Assembly (NCBI RefSeq): GCF_015356865.1
Contig: NZ_JAAFZA010000098.1
Coordinates: 1-36,138, forward strand
Length of the DNA stretch: 36,138 nucleotides
Origin: Catenulispora pinisilvae
GTDB taxonomy: Bacteria; Actinomycetota; Actinomycetes; Streptomycetales; Catenulisporaceae
Reading direction: 5' to 3'
The first letter of the stretch is position 1; each line of letters begins with the position of its first letter. Position numbers and translations under genes: made by a program. Below, one piece after another: positions 14,899 through 22,982 of this stretch. The notes beneath the pieces were generated by a model. That model was not told the DNA's origin and ran no database searches. It saw only the letters and a program-made list of their open reading frames with translations.

Positions 14899-15942
14899 AT
14901 GATCTCCGGTCGGGCAGGCGACGCCAGCGCCCCGATCCCCGTGCCGTCCGAACATGTGCCTCCCGAACATGCGCCGCCCGAACACGTGCAGTCGGCCCGC
15001 CTGCGCCGTATCGCGGTCCTGGTGCTGGAAGGCGCGAAGCCGCTGGACGTCGGCATCCCGGCGCAGGTGTTCACCACCCGCGCGAGCATGCCCTACGAGG
15101 TGCGGGTGTGCGGCGCCGCACCCGGGCTGGTGACCGGCGGCGACGGCCTGGCGTACCACGTCGCGCATGGGCTGGAGGCGCTGGCCTGGGCCGACATCGT
15201 CTTCATCCCCGGCTATCGGGTCCCGGACCGGGACGACCCGCCGCCGGCCGTCGTCCAGGCGCTGATCGCGGCGCACGATCGGGGCGCGCGCCTGGCCGCG
15301 ATCTCGACCGGTGCCTTCGCGCTCGCCGCCACCGGCCTGCTCGATGACCGGCGTGCCACGACGCACTGGCACTACACGCGGGCCCTCGCGCGCAAGTATC
15401 CGCGGGTGCGGCTCGACGAGAACGTGCTGTTCGTCGACGAAGGCAGGGTGCTGACATCGGCCGGCGCCGCCTCGGGCATCGACCTGTGTCTGCACATCCT
15501 GCGTGGCGACCTCGGGGTGTCGGCGTCGAACCACGCGGCCCGGCGTCTGGTGGCGGCCCCCTATCGCAGCGGCGGCCAGGCACAGTTCGTGCCGCGCAGC
15601 GTTCCCGAACCGCTCGGCGAACGGTTCGCCGCCACCCGCGAGTGGGCACTGCACCGGCTCGCCGAACCGCTCAGTCTGGAAACGCTCGCCGAGCACGCGG
15701 CGGTCTCAGCGCGCACGTTCTCGCGGCGCTTCGCCGAGGACACCGGCTACACGCCGATGCAGTGGGTCATGCGCGCCCGCATCGACCTGGCGCGGGAACT
15801 GCTGGAGCGGTCGCAGCGCGGGATCGAGCAGATCGCACACGACGTCGGGCTCGGCACCGGTGCGAACCTGCGGACGCACTTCCAGCGCATCCTCGGCACC
15901 ACCCCGAGCGAGTACCGGCGCACGTTCACCCGGGGCGAGTAG
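14899..15942 (+). CDS. GlxA/FtrA-type AraC-family regulator with DJ-1/PfpI domain
   Basis: The 347-residue protein joins an N-terminal DJ-1/PfpI-like domain (RIAVLVLEGAKPLDVGIPAQVF at about 36, ADIVFIPG at about 99, ISTGAFALAATGLLDDRRATTHW at about 135; the nucleophile-elbow Cys of active DJ-1 enzymes is Thr here) to a C-terminal AraC double helix-turn-helix (LSLETLAEHAAVSARTFSRRFAEDTG; IEQIAHDVGLGTGANLRTHFQRILGTTPSEYRRTF). It should be a transcriptional activator using the DJ-1 domain as sensor. Residues 17-31 are a five-residue repeat (SEHVP/PEHAP/PEHVQ). The start ATG 14899 has a weak Shine-Dalgarno. GAPDH lies downstream on the same strand, 157 bp away. Confidence 0.92.
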   Translation: MISGRAGDASAPIPVPSEHVPPEHAPPEHVQSARLRRIAVLVLEGAKPLDVGIPAQVFTTRASMPYEVRVCGAAPGLVTGGDGLAYHVAHGLEALAWADIVFIPGYRVPDRDDPPPAVVQALIAAHDRGARLAAISTGAFALAATGLLDDRRATTHWHYTRALARKYPRVRLDENVLFVDEGRVLTSAGAASGIDLCLHILRGDLGVSASNHAARRLVAAPYRSGGQAQFVPRSVPEPLGERFAATREWALHRLAEPLSLETLAEHAAVSARTFSRRFAEDTGYTPMQWVMRARIDLARELLERSQRGIEQIAHDVGLGTGANLRTHFQRILGTTPSEYRRTFTRGE

Positions 15943-15989
15943 ACGTCGGCGAGTAGACGACGGCGAGTAGTCGACGGCGAGTAGACGGC
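15934..15989 (+). repeat. four 14-bp repeats giving stops in all three frames
   Basis: Units GGCGAGTAGACGTC and close variants start at 15934, 15948, 15962 and 15976. The first TAG (15940) is the stop of the AraC gene; TAGs at 15954 and 15968 fall in the other two frames and the one at 15982 repeats the first. Confidence 0.93.
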
Positions 15990-16099
15990 TGTCCGGCGCA
16001 CCGGCCGCTGGCGCGATCCTTTCGAACCATGGCGCTCACGCCACTGCCGAGGCGGATCGGCGCAGGCGAGACTCGTGAGCAAGACGAAAGGAAATCGCC

Positions 16100-17098
16100 A
16101 TGACCCGCATCGCCATCAACGGATTCGGCCGCATCGGCCGCAACGTGCTGCGCGCCCTGCTGGAACGGGGCAGCGACTTGGAAGTCGCCGCCGTCAACGA
16201 CCTCACCGATCCGGCCGCCCTCGCCCGGCTGCTCGCCTACGACACCACCGCCGGCCGCCTCGGCCGTCCGGTGAGCGTGGACGGCAACACGCTCGTCGTC
16301 GACAACCGCCGGATCACGGTGCTCGCCGAGCGGGAGCCGGGGCAGCTGCCCTGGGCGGATCTCGGGGTCGACATCGTGCTGGAGGCGACCGGCCGGTTCA
16401 CGGCGGCCAAGGCCGCCGGCGAGCACCTGACCGCCGGGGCGAGGAAGGTGCTCGTCAGCGCGCCGTCCGACGGCGCCGACGTCACGCTCGCGTACGGCGT
16501 CAACTCCGAGGCCTACGACCCGGCCGCGCACACGATCGTCTCGAACGCCTCGTGCACCACCAACGCGCTGGCCCCGCTGGCCGCGGTGCTCGACGGCCTG
16601 GCCGGCATCGAGCACGGCTTCATGACCACCATCCACGCCTACACGCAGGAGCAGAACCTCCAGGACGGCCCGCACCGCGATCCCCGCCGGGCCCGCGCCG
16701 CCGCCGTCAACATCACGCCCACCACCACCGGCGCCGCCAAGGCGATCGGCCTGGTCCTGCCCAACCTGCACGGCAAGCTCTCCGGCGACTCGATCCGGGT
16801 CCCGGTCCCGGTCGGCTCGCTGGTCGAACTCAACACCACCGTCAGCCGCGACGTGACCCGCGACGACGTCCTCACCGCCTACCGCACCGCCGCCCAGGGC
16901 TTCCTCGCCGGCATCCTCGAGTACACCGAGGACCCGCTGGTGTCCTCCGACATCGTCGGCAACCCGGCCTCGGCGATCTTCGACTCGGCGCTGACCCGGG
17001 TCGAGGGGCGGCACGTCAAGGTGGTCGCCTGGTACGACAACGAGTGGGGTTTCTCCCACCGGGTGGTCGACACGTTGGAACTGCTCGCCGCGGGCTGA
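16100..17098 (+). CDS. gap: type I glyceraldehyde-3-phosphate dehydrogenase
   Basis: This 332-residue enzyme catalyses the glycolytic oxidation and phosphorylation of glyceraldehyde 3-phosphate with NAD. It has the Rossmann start RIAINGFGRIGRNVLRAL, Asp34 in AVNDLTD (NAD preference), the active-site SNASCTTNALAP with Cys152, HAYTQEQNLQDGPHRDPRRARAAAVNI (catalytic His near 177), and WYDNEWGFSHRVVD at the end. Length is normal. AAAGGAAA precedes ATG 16100. It is alone rather than in a gap-pgk-tpi operon, so it may be a second, non-housekeeping copy. Confidence 0.95.
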   Translation: MTRIAINGFGRIGRNVLRALLERGSDLEVAAVNDLTDPAALARLLAYDTTAGRLGRPVSVDGNTLVVDNRRITVLAEREPGQLPWADLGVDIVLEATGRFTAAKAAGEHLTAGARKVLVSAPSDGADVTLAYGVNSEAYDPAAHTIVSNASCTTNALAPLAAVLDGLAGIEHGFMTTIHAYTQEQNLQDGPHRDPRRARAAAVNITPTTTGAAKAIGLVLPNLHGKLSGDSIRVPVPVGSLVELNTTVSRDVTRDDVLTAYRTAAQGFLAGILEYTEDPLVSSDIVGNPASAIFDSALTRVEGRHVKVVAWYDNEWGFSHRVVDTLELLAAG

Positions 17099-17112
17099 CC
17101 GGTCCCCGGTCC

Positions 17113-17140
17113 CCGGTACGGGTGCGGGTGCCAGTACCGG
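17113..17140. terminator. possible terminator hairpin between gap and the pentapeptide gene
   Basis: CCGGTAC (17113-17119) and GTACCGG (17134-17140) form a 7-bp stem around a GC-rich loop, 15 bp after the gap stop and between convergent genes. There is no T-tract. Confidence 0.4.
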
Positions 17141-17160
17141 TGCCGCGCCGGCTACTCGGC

Positions 17161-17781
17161 CTATTCGGCGCGCACGTCCAACCCGAGTGCCATCGCCAAC
17201 ACCACGGCCTGATCGAAACTGATGACCGCGTCGCGCAGCTTCACCTCGGTCGGGTCGAACGCCGAGAGGTCGCTGCCGCGCAGGTCGCCGGTCTCGAACG
17301 AGGACCCGTACACCGACGCCCCGGACAGATCCGTGTCGCGGAACTGAGCCCCCTGACACTTGGCGCCGGTCAGGTCGGCCTCACGCATCCGGACGCCGCG
17401 GAACACCGAGCCGCGCAGATCGGCGCCGGGCAGGCCGGTGAACGACCAGTCGCCGCCCTCGACCTTGAGCGCGCCGAAGGTGCAGCGGTCGAACATCGTC
17501 CCGGTCAGCTTGGCGCGGGTGAACGTCGCGTCGAACAGCGAGGTGCGCCGGAAGGTGCAGTTCACGAACGCCGAGCCGGTGTGGACCGAGGCGTTGAACC
17601 GGCAGCCGCGGAAGGTGCATTCGGTGAACGTCGCGCCCTCGGTCGCCATCTCGGTGAAGTCGACGTCGAGGAACGCGACGCGCTCGAACGTCTCGCCGGT
17701 GACCTGGCGCGCGTACCAGTCGTCACCGGCGATCGTCGACGAGGTCTGCGGGTCCGGGGCTCCGCCCATGCGCTCTGCCAT
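17161..17781 (-). CDS. pentapeptide-repeat protein
   Basis: The 206-residue protein consists largely of A(D/N)LXX-type pentapeptide repeats from about residue 35 to 175 (for example FERVAFLDVDFTE, FTECTFRGCRF, ADLRGSVFRGVRMREADLTGAKCQGAQF, ADLTG). These fold into a right-handed beta helix. Some family members, such as MfpA and Qnr, mimic DNA and protect gyrase; most have no known role, and nothing here singles out a gyrase inhibitor. The start is ATG 17781 or 17769. Its TAG stop sits in a 9-bp duplication (CTACTCGGC/CTATTCGGC). Confidence 0.9.
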   Translation of the reverse strand: MAERMGGAPDPQTSSTIAGDDWYARQVTGETFERVAFLDVDFTEMATEGATFTECTFRGCRFNASVHTGSAFVNCTFRRTSLFDATFTRAKLTGTMFDRCTFGALKVEGGDWSFTGLPGADLRGSVFRGVRMREADLTGAKCQGAQFRDTDLSGASVYGSSFETGDLRGSDLSAFDPTEVKLRDAVISFDQAVVLAMALGLDVRAE

Positions 17782-17828
17782 GATCTCGACCGTAGCGCGG
17801 GGGTCTGACGGTTGCCGTCACCCAGCTG

Positions 17829-18665
17829 TCACTTAGGTGACGAAGGTGACACCACCGCGGCGAGAAGCTTCGCCGTCTCCTCCGGCGCCTCGGCCGGGAA
17901 GTGGTGGCTGCCCAACTCCACGAGCACGATGTCGAACCGGTCGCCATACCGGTTCAGCGCTTCGGGCGAGACCAGGTCGCGGATCGCGAACACGGTGATC
18001 GGCTGCTTCGTCTCGCGCAGTGCGGCGTCCATGTCCCAGTGGACGAGGCCCTCGATGGAGTGCAGACCCGCGGGCTGGCGCACCGCGACCATCTTCTGGA
18101 AGTACGCCTCCCGGAGCGCGGGGTCGGTCCCGGCCGGGGAGCCGCCCTCGACCAGGCCGCGTACGCCCCCGGCGAAGTCATCGCGGAAGAGGTGCACCAT
18201 CGCGGCGGTCTGTTCCGCGCTCTGGGTGGGGAACAGGGACAGGTAGTGCAGCGCGTCGAGGGCTATCACGTGCGTGACGATGTCGGGCAGCAGCCGCGCC
18301 ACTTCCACGGCGACCGCGCCGCCCATGGAGTGCCCGGCGACGACACAACCGGCCACCGACTCGGCTTCCAGGACGGCCGCCACATCGTGGGCGAACTCCT
18401 CGATGGTCCAGACGTCGCGCGTGGAGCGGGATTCGCCGTGCTCGGCGAGGTCGATCGCGAGGACCCGGAAGTCGGCGGGCAGGTGGTCGATGATCGCGTC
18501 GAAATCGCCGCGGTGGCAGCCCCAGCCGTGGATGAGCGCGAGGGTCGGGCCGCTGACCGGGCCGCTGGCGGTGTAGCGGATCGTCGTGTGGTCCGATCGC
18601 CGGACTTCGTGGTTCACCTTGGAGCCGTTCTTCGAGCCGTTCTTGGAGCCGTTCACGGTAGTCAT
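17829..18665 (-). CDS. alpha/beta hydrolase
   Basis: The 278-residue alpha/beta hydrolase has LIHGWGCHRGDFD (oxyanion region), the nucleophile elbow VVAGHSMGGAVA (Ser113), an acid in VFAIRDLVSPE, and the histidine in LGSHHFPAEAPEE. The substrate is unknown. The N-terminus is a four-residue repeat, NGSK three times (12-bp DNA units), before the fold begins at about residue 20. AGGAG lies six bases upstream of ATG 18665. It follows the DHA2 exporter gene on the same strand with a 54-bp gap and is probably co-transcribed, suggesting that exporter and hydrolase act on related compounds. Confidence 0.88.
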   Translation of the reverse strand: MTTVNGSKNGSKNGSKVNHEVRRSDHTTIRYTASGPVSGPTLALIHGWGCHRGDFDAIIDHLPADFRVLAIDLAEHGESRSTRDVWTIEEFAHDVAAVLEAESVAGCVVAGHSMGGAVAVEVARLLPDIVTHVIALDALHYLSLFPTQSAEQTAAMVHLFRDDFAGGVRGLVEGGSPAGTDPALREAYFQKMVAVRQPAGLHSIEGLVHWDMDAALRETKQPITVFAIRDLVSPEALNRYGDRFDIVLVELGSHHFPAEAPEETAKLLAAVVSPSSPK

Positions 18666-18681
18666 TGTTTCTCCTACTAAG

Positions 18682-18720
18682 GGTGTCGCTTGAAGGTGTC
18701 GGATGAAGGTGTCGTTGTTT
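18682..18720 (-). repeat. three 13-bp repeats at the 3' end of the exporter gene
   Basis: GGTGTCGCTTGAA, GGTGTCGGATGAA and GGTGTCGTTGTTT (plus strand) lie at 18682, 18695 and 18708 and run up to the exporter's TAA (minus strand, 18722-18720). Confidence 0.8.
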
Positions 18721-20243
18721 TAAGAGATCCCGCGCGGCAGCCGCAGGCTCAGCGCCCCGGTCAGCACCACCATGCCGACCCAGGCCAGCAGCGCCGCCAG
18801 CACCGCGTCCCGCATGCCCCACGAACCCATCACGGCCAGGAACAGCGACCCGATCGTCGCCACCCCGAGCGCCAGCGAGGCCTGCTGTGTCGTGGTCATC
18901 ACGCCGCTCCCGACCCCCGCGTGCTCGTGCGGCACATCCGACAACACGACGCGGAACAGCATCGGCAGCAACAGTCCCTGCCCGAACCCGACGATCGCGA
19001 ACGACGGCGCCAGCGCCCAGGTGTCCAGATGCGGCCAGCCGCCCCAGAACGTCAGGAGCAGCACCACTGCGCCGAGGAGTTGCAGCAGCGAGCCGAGCAT
19101 CACCACCCGCCCCGCGCCGTGCCGCGCGACCAGCCAAGGACCGGCGAACGAGGCGAGGAACACGGCCACCGCCAACGGCACCAAAGCCAGTCCCGCTACT
19201 ACCGACGTCATCCGAAGCCCTTGCTGCAGAACGATCGCGAGCACGAACATCAGCCCGCCGAACCCGATCCCGAACGGCGGCAGCAGCGCCAGACCGCGCC
19301 GCAGCGACGGCAGGCGGAGCAGGCTCGGCGGGACGAGCGGAGTACGGCCCAGCCGGTCGGCGCGCGCCTCGACCCGCTGGAAAGCGAACGCCAGGAACGG
19401 AGTCGCGGCCAGCGACACCCACGTCCACACCGGCCAGCCCGCCGCCCGGCCCTCGGTGAGCGGCAGCAGCAGCGCCGCGAGCGTGGCGGTGAGCAGGACG
19501 GTGCCGGGGACGTCGATCGGTTCCGGTCGCGGGGAACGCGTGGCCGGCACCGCGCGCGGCGCGAGCAGCAGCACGGCGGCCGCGATCGGCACGTTCACCA
19601 GGAAGATCGCGCGCCAGCCGGTGTGCCACAGGTTCGCCGCGACGAGCACGCCGCCGAGGATCTGGCCGACCACCATGGACAGGCCCTGCGTGGCGCCGTA
19701 TAGGCCCACCGCCCGAGTCCGCCGGTGTCCGTCGGTCGAGGCGTGGATCGTCCCCAACACCTGCGGCATCAGCATCGCGGCCGCCGCGCCCTGTGCCACC
19801 CGGGCGACCACCAGCACCCACGCGGTGGGGGCCAGGCCGCAGGCCAGCGAGGTGATTCCGAAGCCGGCCAGCCCGGTGAGGAAGAGCCGGCGGCGGCCGA
19901 AGGCGTCGCCCAGCCGCCCGCCGAGGACGAGCAGGACCGCGTAGGCCAGGCCGTAGCCGGCTACTACCAGTTCGAGCAGTGCCGGTCCGGCGTGCAGGTC
20001 CTTGCTGATGGTCGTCAGCGCGACGTTGACGATGAAGAAGTCGATCAGCGGCAGGGCCGCGCCGAGCAGGATCGTGAACAGGCCGAGCGGACCCAGTCCC
20101 GAGGCCTGGTCGGAGCCGGAGGGGGCGACAGGGGCGGTAGAGGCCGCGGAGGCGGAGGCGGGTGAGGCAGCCGGGGCAGCGAGTGGTGCTGCGGCTGGTG
20201 AGGTGCGGAAGGCTCTGGTGGTGCTACTCATGTCACCGAGCAT
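18720..20243 (-). CDS. MFS drug exporter, DHA2 (EmrB/QacA) family
   Basis: The 507-residue protein has a Pro/Ala-rich N-terminus of about 50 residues and then roughly 14 membrane helices. Diagnostic segments are LIDFFIVNVALTTISKDL (helix 1 with the conserved DxxIVNVAL), LGGRLGDAFGRRRLFLTG (motif A), RVAQGAAAAMLMPQVLGTI (motif B) and AVGLYGATQGLSMVVGQILGGVL (motif C of antiporters). It should export small toxic molecules with proton antiport. The start is ATG 20243, with GGAG seven bases upstream; ATG 20231 is possible. It is divergent from an MmyB-type regulator with a dyad between them, and the hydrolase gene is downstream. Confidence 0.93.
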   Translation of the reverse strand: MLGDMSSTTRAFRTSPAAAPLAAPAASPASASAASTAPVAPSGSDQASGLGPLGLFTILLGAALPLIDFFIVNVALTTISKDLHAGPALLELVVAGYGLAYAVLLVLGGRLGDAFGRRRLFLTGLAGFGITSLACGLAPTAWVLVVARVAQGAAAAMLMPQVLGTIHASTDGHRRTRAVGLYGATQGLSMVVGQILGGVLVAANLWHTGWRAIFLVNVPIAAAVLLLAPRAVPATRSPRPEPIDVPGTVLLTATLAALLLPLTEGRAAGWPVWTWVSLAATPFLAFAFQRVEARADRLGRTPLVPPSLLRLPSLRRGLALLPPFGIGFGGLMFVLAIVLQQGLRMTSVVAGLALVPLAVAVFLASFAGPWLVARHGAGRVVMLGSLLQLLGAVVLLLTFWGGWPHLDTWALAPSFAIVGFGQGLLLPMLFRVVLSDVPHEHAGVGSGVMTTTQQASLALGVATIGSLFLAVMGSWGMRDAVLAALLAWVGMVVLTGALSLRLPRGIS

Positions 20244-20282
20244 CGGCTGCTCCGTAGCCTGGTTCCAGAGTGTCTTTATCCT

Positions 20283-20297
20283 GGTAGAACTCCTACC
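20283..20297. promoter_or_regulatory. candidate operator between the exporter and XRE genes
   Basis: GGTAG-AACTC-CTACC is an inverted repeat. The direct repeat CCTGGTA also overlaps it (20279 and 20296). It lies in the 89-bp divergent promoter region, a plausible site for the XRE regulator to control both genes. Confidence 0.5.
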
Positions 20298-20332
20298 TGG
20301 TAACGGGACAAACCAAGGCGCACACTAGTACC

Positions 20333-21229
20333 GTGACGATCAGCCCGGAGCACACCGCAGTCCCCGACATCCGCCGCCGCGAGCTCGCCGAATTCCTGCG
20401 CAGCCGCCGCGAACGGATCACTCCCGAGCAGGTCGGACTGCCCCACGGCCGGCGCCGACGCACCCCGGGACTGCGCCGCGAGGAGGTCGCGCAGCTGGCC
20501 GCGGTCGGGGTGACTTGGTACACGTGGCTGGAACAGGCCCGCGACATCCAGGTCTCCGCCCAGGTGCTGGACGCGCTGGCGCGGGCACTGCTGATGGACC
20601 CGAGCGAGCGGGCGCACCTGTTCGCCCTCGGCGGGGCCGTGGACCCGGCGCCGGGCGAACTCAGCCCGACCGCCACCCCGGCGCTCCAGGCGATGCTGGA
20701 CCACCTCGAACCCTTCCCGGCCTGCCTCCAGAACGGCCGCTACGACATCCTCGCCTACAACCGCGCCTTCAGCCGGCTCATGTGCGAAATGGACAGCCTG
20801 CCGCGCGAGGACCGCAACTGCATGTGGCTGGCCTTCACCAACGACCAGTGGCGGGCCGCGACCGGCGACCTGGAGGACTCGATCCGGGTCATGGTCGCCA
20901 AGTTCCGCGCGGCGATCGCCGAGCACCTGGCCGAGCCCGCGTGGCGGAGCCTGCACGACCGGCTGATGGAACTGCCGGAGTTCCGCGACCTGTGGGACCG
21001 GCACGAAGTGGTCGCGGTCTCCGACAGCACCAAGCACATCGACAACCCGCACGTCGGGTATCTCAAGCTGCTGAACACCAGCCTGTGGCTGGCTCCGCAG
21101 GCCGGGGCGCGCCTGGTCACCTACGTGCCCGAGGACGACCAGACCCGGGCCCGGCTGGAGCGGCTGACGCTGATCTCCGGTCGGCAGCACGCCGACCTCA
21201 CTCACGCTGATCTCGCTTCCGCAGCCTGA
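20333..21229 (+). CDS. XRE-family regulator with MmyB-like ligand domain
   Basis: The 298-residue protein has the same plan as the gene at 10541. The helix-turn-helix holds TPGLRREEVAQLAAVGVTWYTWLEQARDIQVSAQVLDALARAL (about residues 42-85). The MmyB-like ligand domain includes ACLQNGRYDILAYNRAFSRLM, LWDRHEVVAVSDSTKHIDNPHVGYLKLLNTSLWLAPQAGARLVTYVPED. The start is GTG 20333. These regulators commonly sit divergent from the gene they repress; here that is the DHA2 exporter. The stop lies in a 13-bp tandem repeat. Confidence 0.93.
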   Translation: MTISPEHTAVPDIRRRELAEFLRSRRERITPEQVGLPHGRRRRTPGLRREEVAQLAAVGVTWYTWLEQARDIQVSAQVLDALARALLMDPSERAHLFALGGAVDPAPGELSPTATPALQAMLDHLEPFPACLQNGRYDILAYNRAFSRLMCEMDSLPREDRNCMWLAFTNDQWRAATGDLEDSIRVMVAKFRAAIAEHLAEPAWRSLHDRLMELPEFRDLWDRHEVVAVSDSTKHIDNPHVGYLKLLNTSLWLAPQAGARLVTYVPEDDQTRARLERLTLISGRQHADLTHADLASAA

Positions 21230-21295
21230 ACCCGCGGTTTGAATCCGCAGCCTGAGTCCGCAGCTTGCATCCGCGGTTTGAATCCGCAGCCTGAG
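21218..21295 (+). repeat. six 13-bp repeats carrying the XRE stop codon
   Basis: Units TCCGCAGCCTGAA and close variants start at 21218, 21231, 21244, 21257, 21270 and 21283. Five of six carry TGA, the first being the gene's stop (21227). A 13-bp period moves the stop through all frames. Confidence 0.92.
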
Positions 21296-21392
21296 TTCCG
21301 CAGTGGCCTGATACGTCGGTGGCAGGCTACTTGCCCGGCCACCAGCTGTGCTGTCATCAGCGCCTGCCAGAGAGCTGATACACAAGAAGAGC

Positions 21393-21419
21393 GGCGACCG
21401 CGGCTAGGCCGCGGTCGCC
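21393..21419 (-). terminator. strong terminator of the NlpC-like hydrolase gene
   Basis: GGCGACCGCGGC (21393-21404) and its exact complement (21408-21419) form a 12-bp stem with a 3-base loop. On the minus strand it is followed by a T-rich stretch and lies 26 bp after the hydrolase stop. It may also stop the convergent XRE transcript. Confidence 0.85.
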
Positions 21420-21444
21420 ATCTGGAAGTGGTACCGGCAGGTGC

Positions 21445-22461
21445 TCAGTCGCCGACCAGCGTCTCCCAGGTCTGCGGGCCGATCTGCCCGTTGTTTTGCA
21501 GTCCGTGCGCTGATTGGAACGCGACGGCGGCGCTGTTGGTGCCGGGGCCGAAGGAGCCGTCGACCGCCACGCCGTAGCCGTACTTGTTCAGTTCCAGCTG
21601 CGCGGCCTTGACCGCGTCGCCAGTGGATCCGGACTGGATCTGGACCATCAGCGAGCTCCAGGTCTGCGGGCCGATCTGGCCGTCCACGCCCAGGCCGTGT
21701 GCGGACTGGTAGGACTTGACCGCGGCCACGGTGTTGGCGCCGAACTGGCCGTCGGTGCTGATCGACGCGCCGTGGTCGTCGAGCAGGTACTGCGCGGCTT
21801 CCACGTCGGTGCCGGAGTTGCCCTCGACGAGGTTCGGCCACGGCGGGATGCCGCCGCCGGAGGTGCCGGACTCGTTGTTGTAGCGGTACGGCTGGTACAG
21901 CGACGCCGCCGGGCCGCTGGTGTTGGGCCAGTACGGGTAGGGGATGGTGCCGTGGTGCACGCCCTGGTCGCCGGAGTTCTCCCAGGCGTTGTACGAGTCG
22001 TGGGCGCTGTCCGCCCAGCCGTCGAAGATCAGCACGTGGCCGGCGTTGCCGCCGGTGTTCGGCCCGAGCACGCCGAGGATGTCACCGGGCTGGAGGTCGG
22101 CCTTGCTGATCGAGTGCACCACCGAGGGCAGCGAGACGGTGGTCAGGCTGCTGGAGAGGTGGAAGGCCATGGAGACGTAGCCGGAGCAGTCGGTGCGGTA
22201 GGCGATGTCGTTGCCGGGGCCGTCTTTGTAGGTGGTGGTGCTGTACGGCGTGCCGTTCCACGACGCGGCGCGGGACAGGATCTCGGAGGCCGAGATGCTG
22301 CCGTTGATCGAGGAGTTCGGCGTGACGGCGGCCGAGGAGACCGCGGTGGCGGTCGTCGCGGCGGCGTGTCGCGGCGCGGCGTTCGCGGCGCCGGGCGCCA
22401 CGGCGATCAGCGCCACCGCGCCGGCCGCGACGAGGATCGCGGAGCGCTTCTTGAGCGACAT
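21445..22461 (-). CDS. secreted NlpC/P60-like peptidase with two peptidoglycan-binding domains
   Basis: The 338-residue precursor has a signal peptide (MSLKKRSAILVAAGAVALIA, cleavage near ANA-A at about 29). A papain-like cysteine hydrolase domain (about 55-190) follows, with Cys92 in YRTDCSGYVSMAF and His142 in NAGHVLIFDGW. Two PG_binding_1 domains (about 208-265 and 272-335) each end GQIGPQTWSSL or GQIGPQTWETL. It should cut peptide stems or cross-links in the wall. The start is ATG 22461, preceded by AAAGGAAG; a longer frame to 22575 crosses a terminator and is not used. It lies downstream of the single-domain peptidoglycan-binding gene, with terminators after each. Confidence 0.9.
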   Translation of the reverse strand: MSLKKRSAILVAAGAVALIAVAPGAANAAPRHAAATTATAVSSAAVTPNSSINGSISASEILSRAASWNGTPYSTTTYKDGPGNDIAYRTDCSGYVSMAFHLSSSLTTVSLPSVVHSISKADLQPGDILGVLGPNTGGNAGHVLIFDGWADSAHDSYNAWENSGDQGVHHGTIPYPYWPNTSGPAASLYQPYRYNNESGTSGGGIPPWPNLVEGNSGTDVEAAQYLLDDHGASISTDGQFGANTVAAVKSYQSAHGLGVDGQIGPQTWSSLMVQIQSGSTGDAVKAAQLELNKYGYGVAVDGSFGPGTNSAAVAFQSAHGLQNNGQIGPQTWETLVGD

Positions 22462-22504
22462 GGGCACTTCCTTTCTGTGGGGGATCGGTGGTGGGTCATG
22501 GCTT

Positions 22505-22538
22505 GGCGGCGCCCCGGTGATGAGGACGGGGCGCCGCC
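22505..22538 (-). terminator. hairpin between the two peptidoglycan-related genes
   Basis: GGCGGCGCCCCG (22505-22516) and CGGGGCGCCGCC (22527-22538) form a perfect 12-bp stem with a 10-base loop. It lies 42 bp after the minus-strand peptidoglycan-binding gene and before the NlpC-like gene. It lacks a T-tract, so termination may be partial. Confidence 0.7.
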
Positions 22539-22580
22539 TGTTCACAGAGCTCAGCAGTTGTGTGTAGAGGTGCATAGAGC

Positions 22581-22982
22581 TCAGCAGTAGTGCGGCTGCA
22601 GGACCCAGTAGTTGAGCGCGCTCCAGGTGTTCGGGCCGATGATGCCGTTGGGGTTGGTGGCGCCCATGCAGTGGATCTGGAAGTTCTTGGTCGCGGCCTC
22701 GGTGTTGGAGCCGAAGTCACCATCGACGGTCACGCCGTTGTACGAGCCGTTGCCGTAGTTGGTGGAGTGGCCCAACGCGTACGCGAAGTTGAGCTCGCAC
22801 TGCGCCTGCTTCACCGCGGTGCCCTGGCTGCCGACGTAGATCTGCGGCTGGTCCGGGGTGAACTGGCACGCGGTCGACATCGCGGCGTGGGCCGGCTCGC
22901 TGACCATCAGCGTGGTGCCACCGACGGCGAGGATGCCGACGACGGTCGCGGCGACGCGGCGCCGGAGCGAGAGGTTCGTCAT
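22581..22982 (-). CDS. small secreted peptidoglycan-binding protein
   Basis: The 133-residue precursor has a signal peptide (MTNLSLRRRVAATVVGILAV, cleavage near AHA-A at about 33). The mature part is essentially one PG_binding_1-like domain: VGSQGTAVKQAQCELNFAYALG, GVTVDGDFGSNTEAATKNFQ, NGIIGPNTWSALNYW. Four cysteines in the mature part (CQF, QCEL, HCMG, C-terminal HYC) could form two disulfides. It has no catalytic domain, so it may target the wall or act on another protein. The ATG 22982 overlaps the stop of a 40-residue reading frame (ATGA), and GAAGGGA precedes it inside that frame. SARP is the first gene upstream. Confidence 0.87.
   Translation of the reverse strand: MTNLSLRRRVAATVVGILAVGGTTLMVSEPAHAAMSTACQFTPDQPQIYVGSQGTAVKQAQCELNFAYALGHSTNYGNGSYNGVTVDGDFGSNTEAATKNFQIHCMGATNPNGIIGPNTWSALNYWVLQPHYC

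Noticed and set aside
14713..15696. Long minus-strand ORF of 327 codons
   Set aside because: Most of it is antisense to the AraC gene. Only its last part, the GNAT remnant, is meaningful.
15926..17359. Minus-strand ORF of 477 codons antisense to gap
   Set aside because: GAPDH on the plus strand is unmistakable; the minus frame is low-complexity and open only because of GC-rich codons.
22462..22575. Upstream extension of the NlpC-like gene to 22575
   Set aside because: It would translate through a terminator hairpin and lacks a signal-peptide start; ATG 22461 has a good ribosome site and signal peptide.
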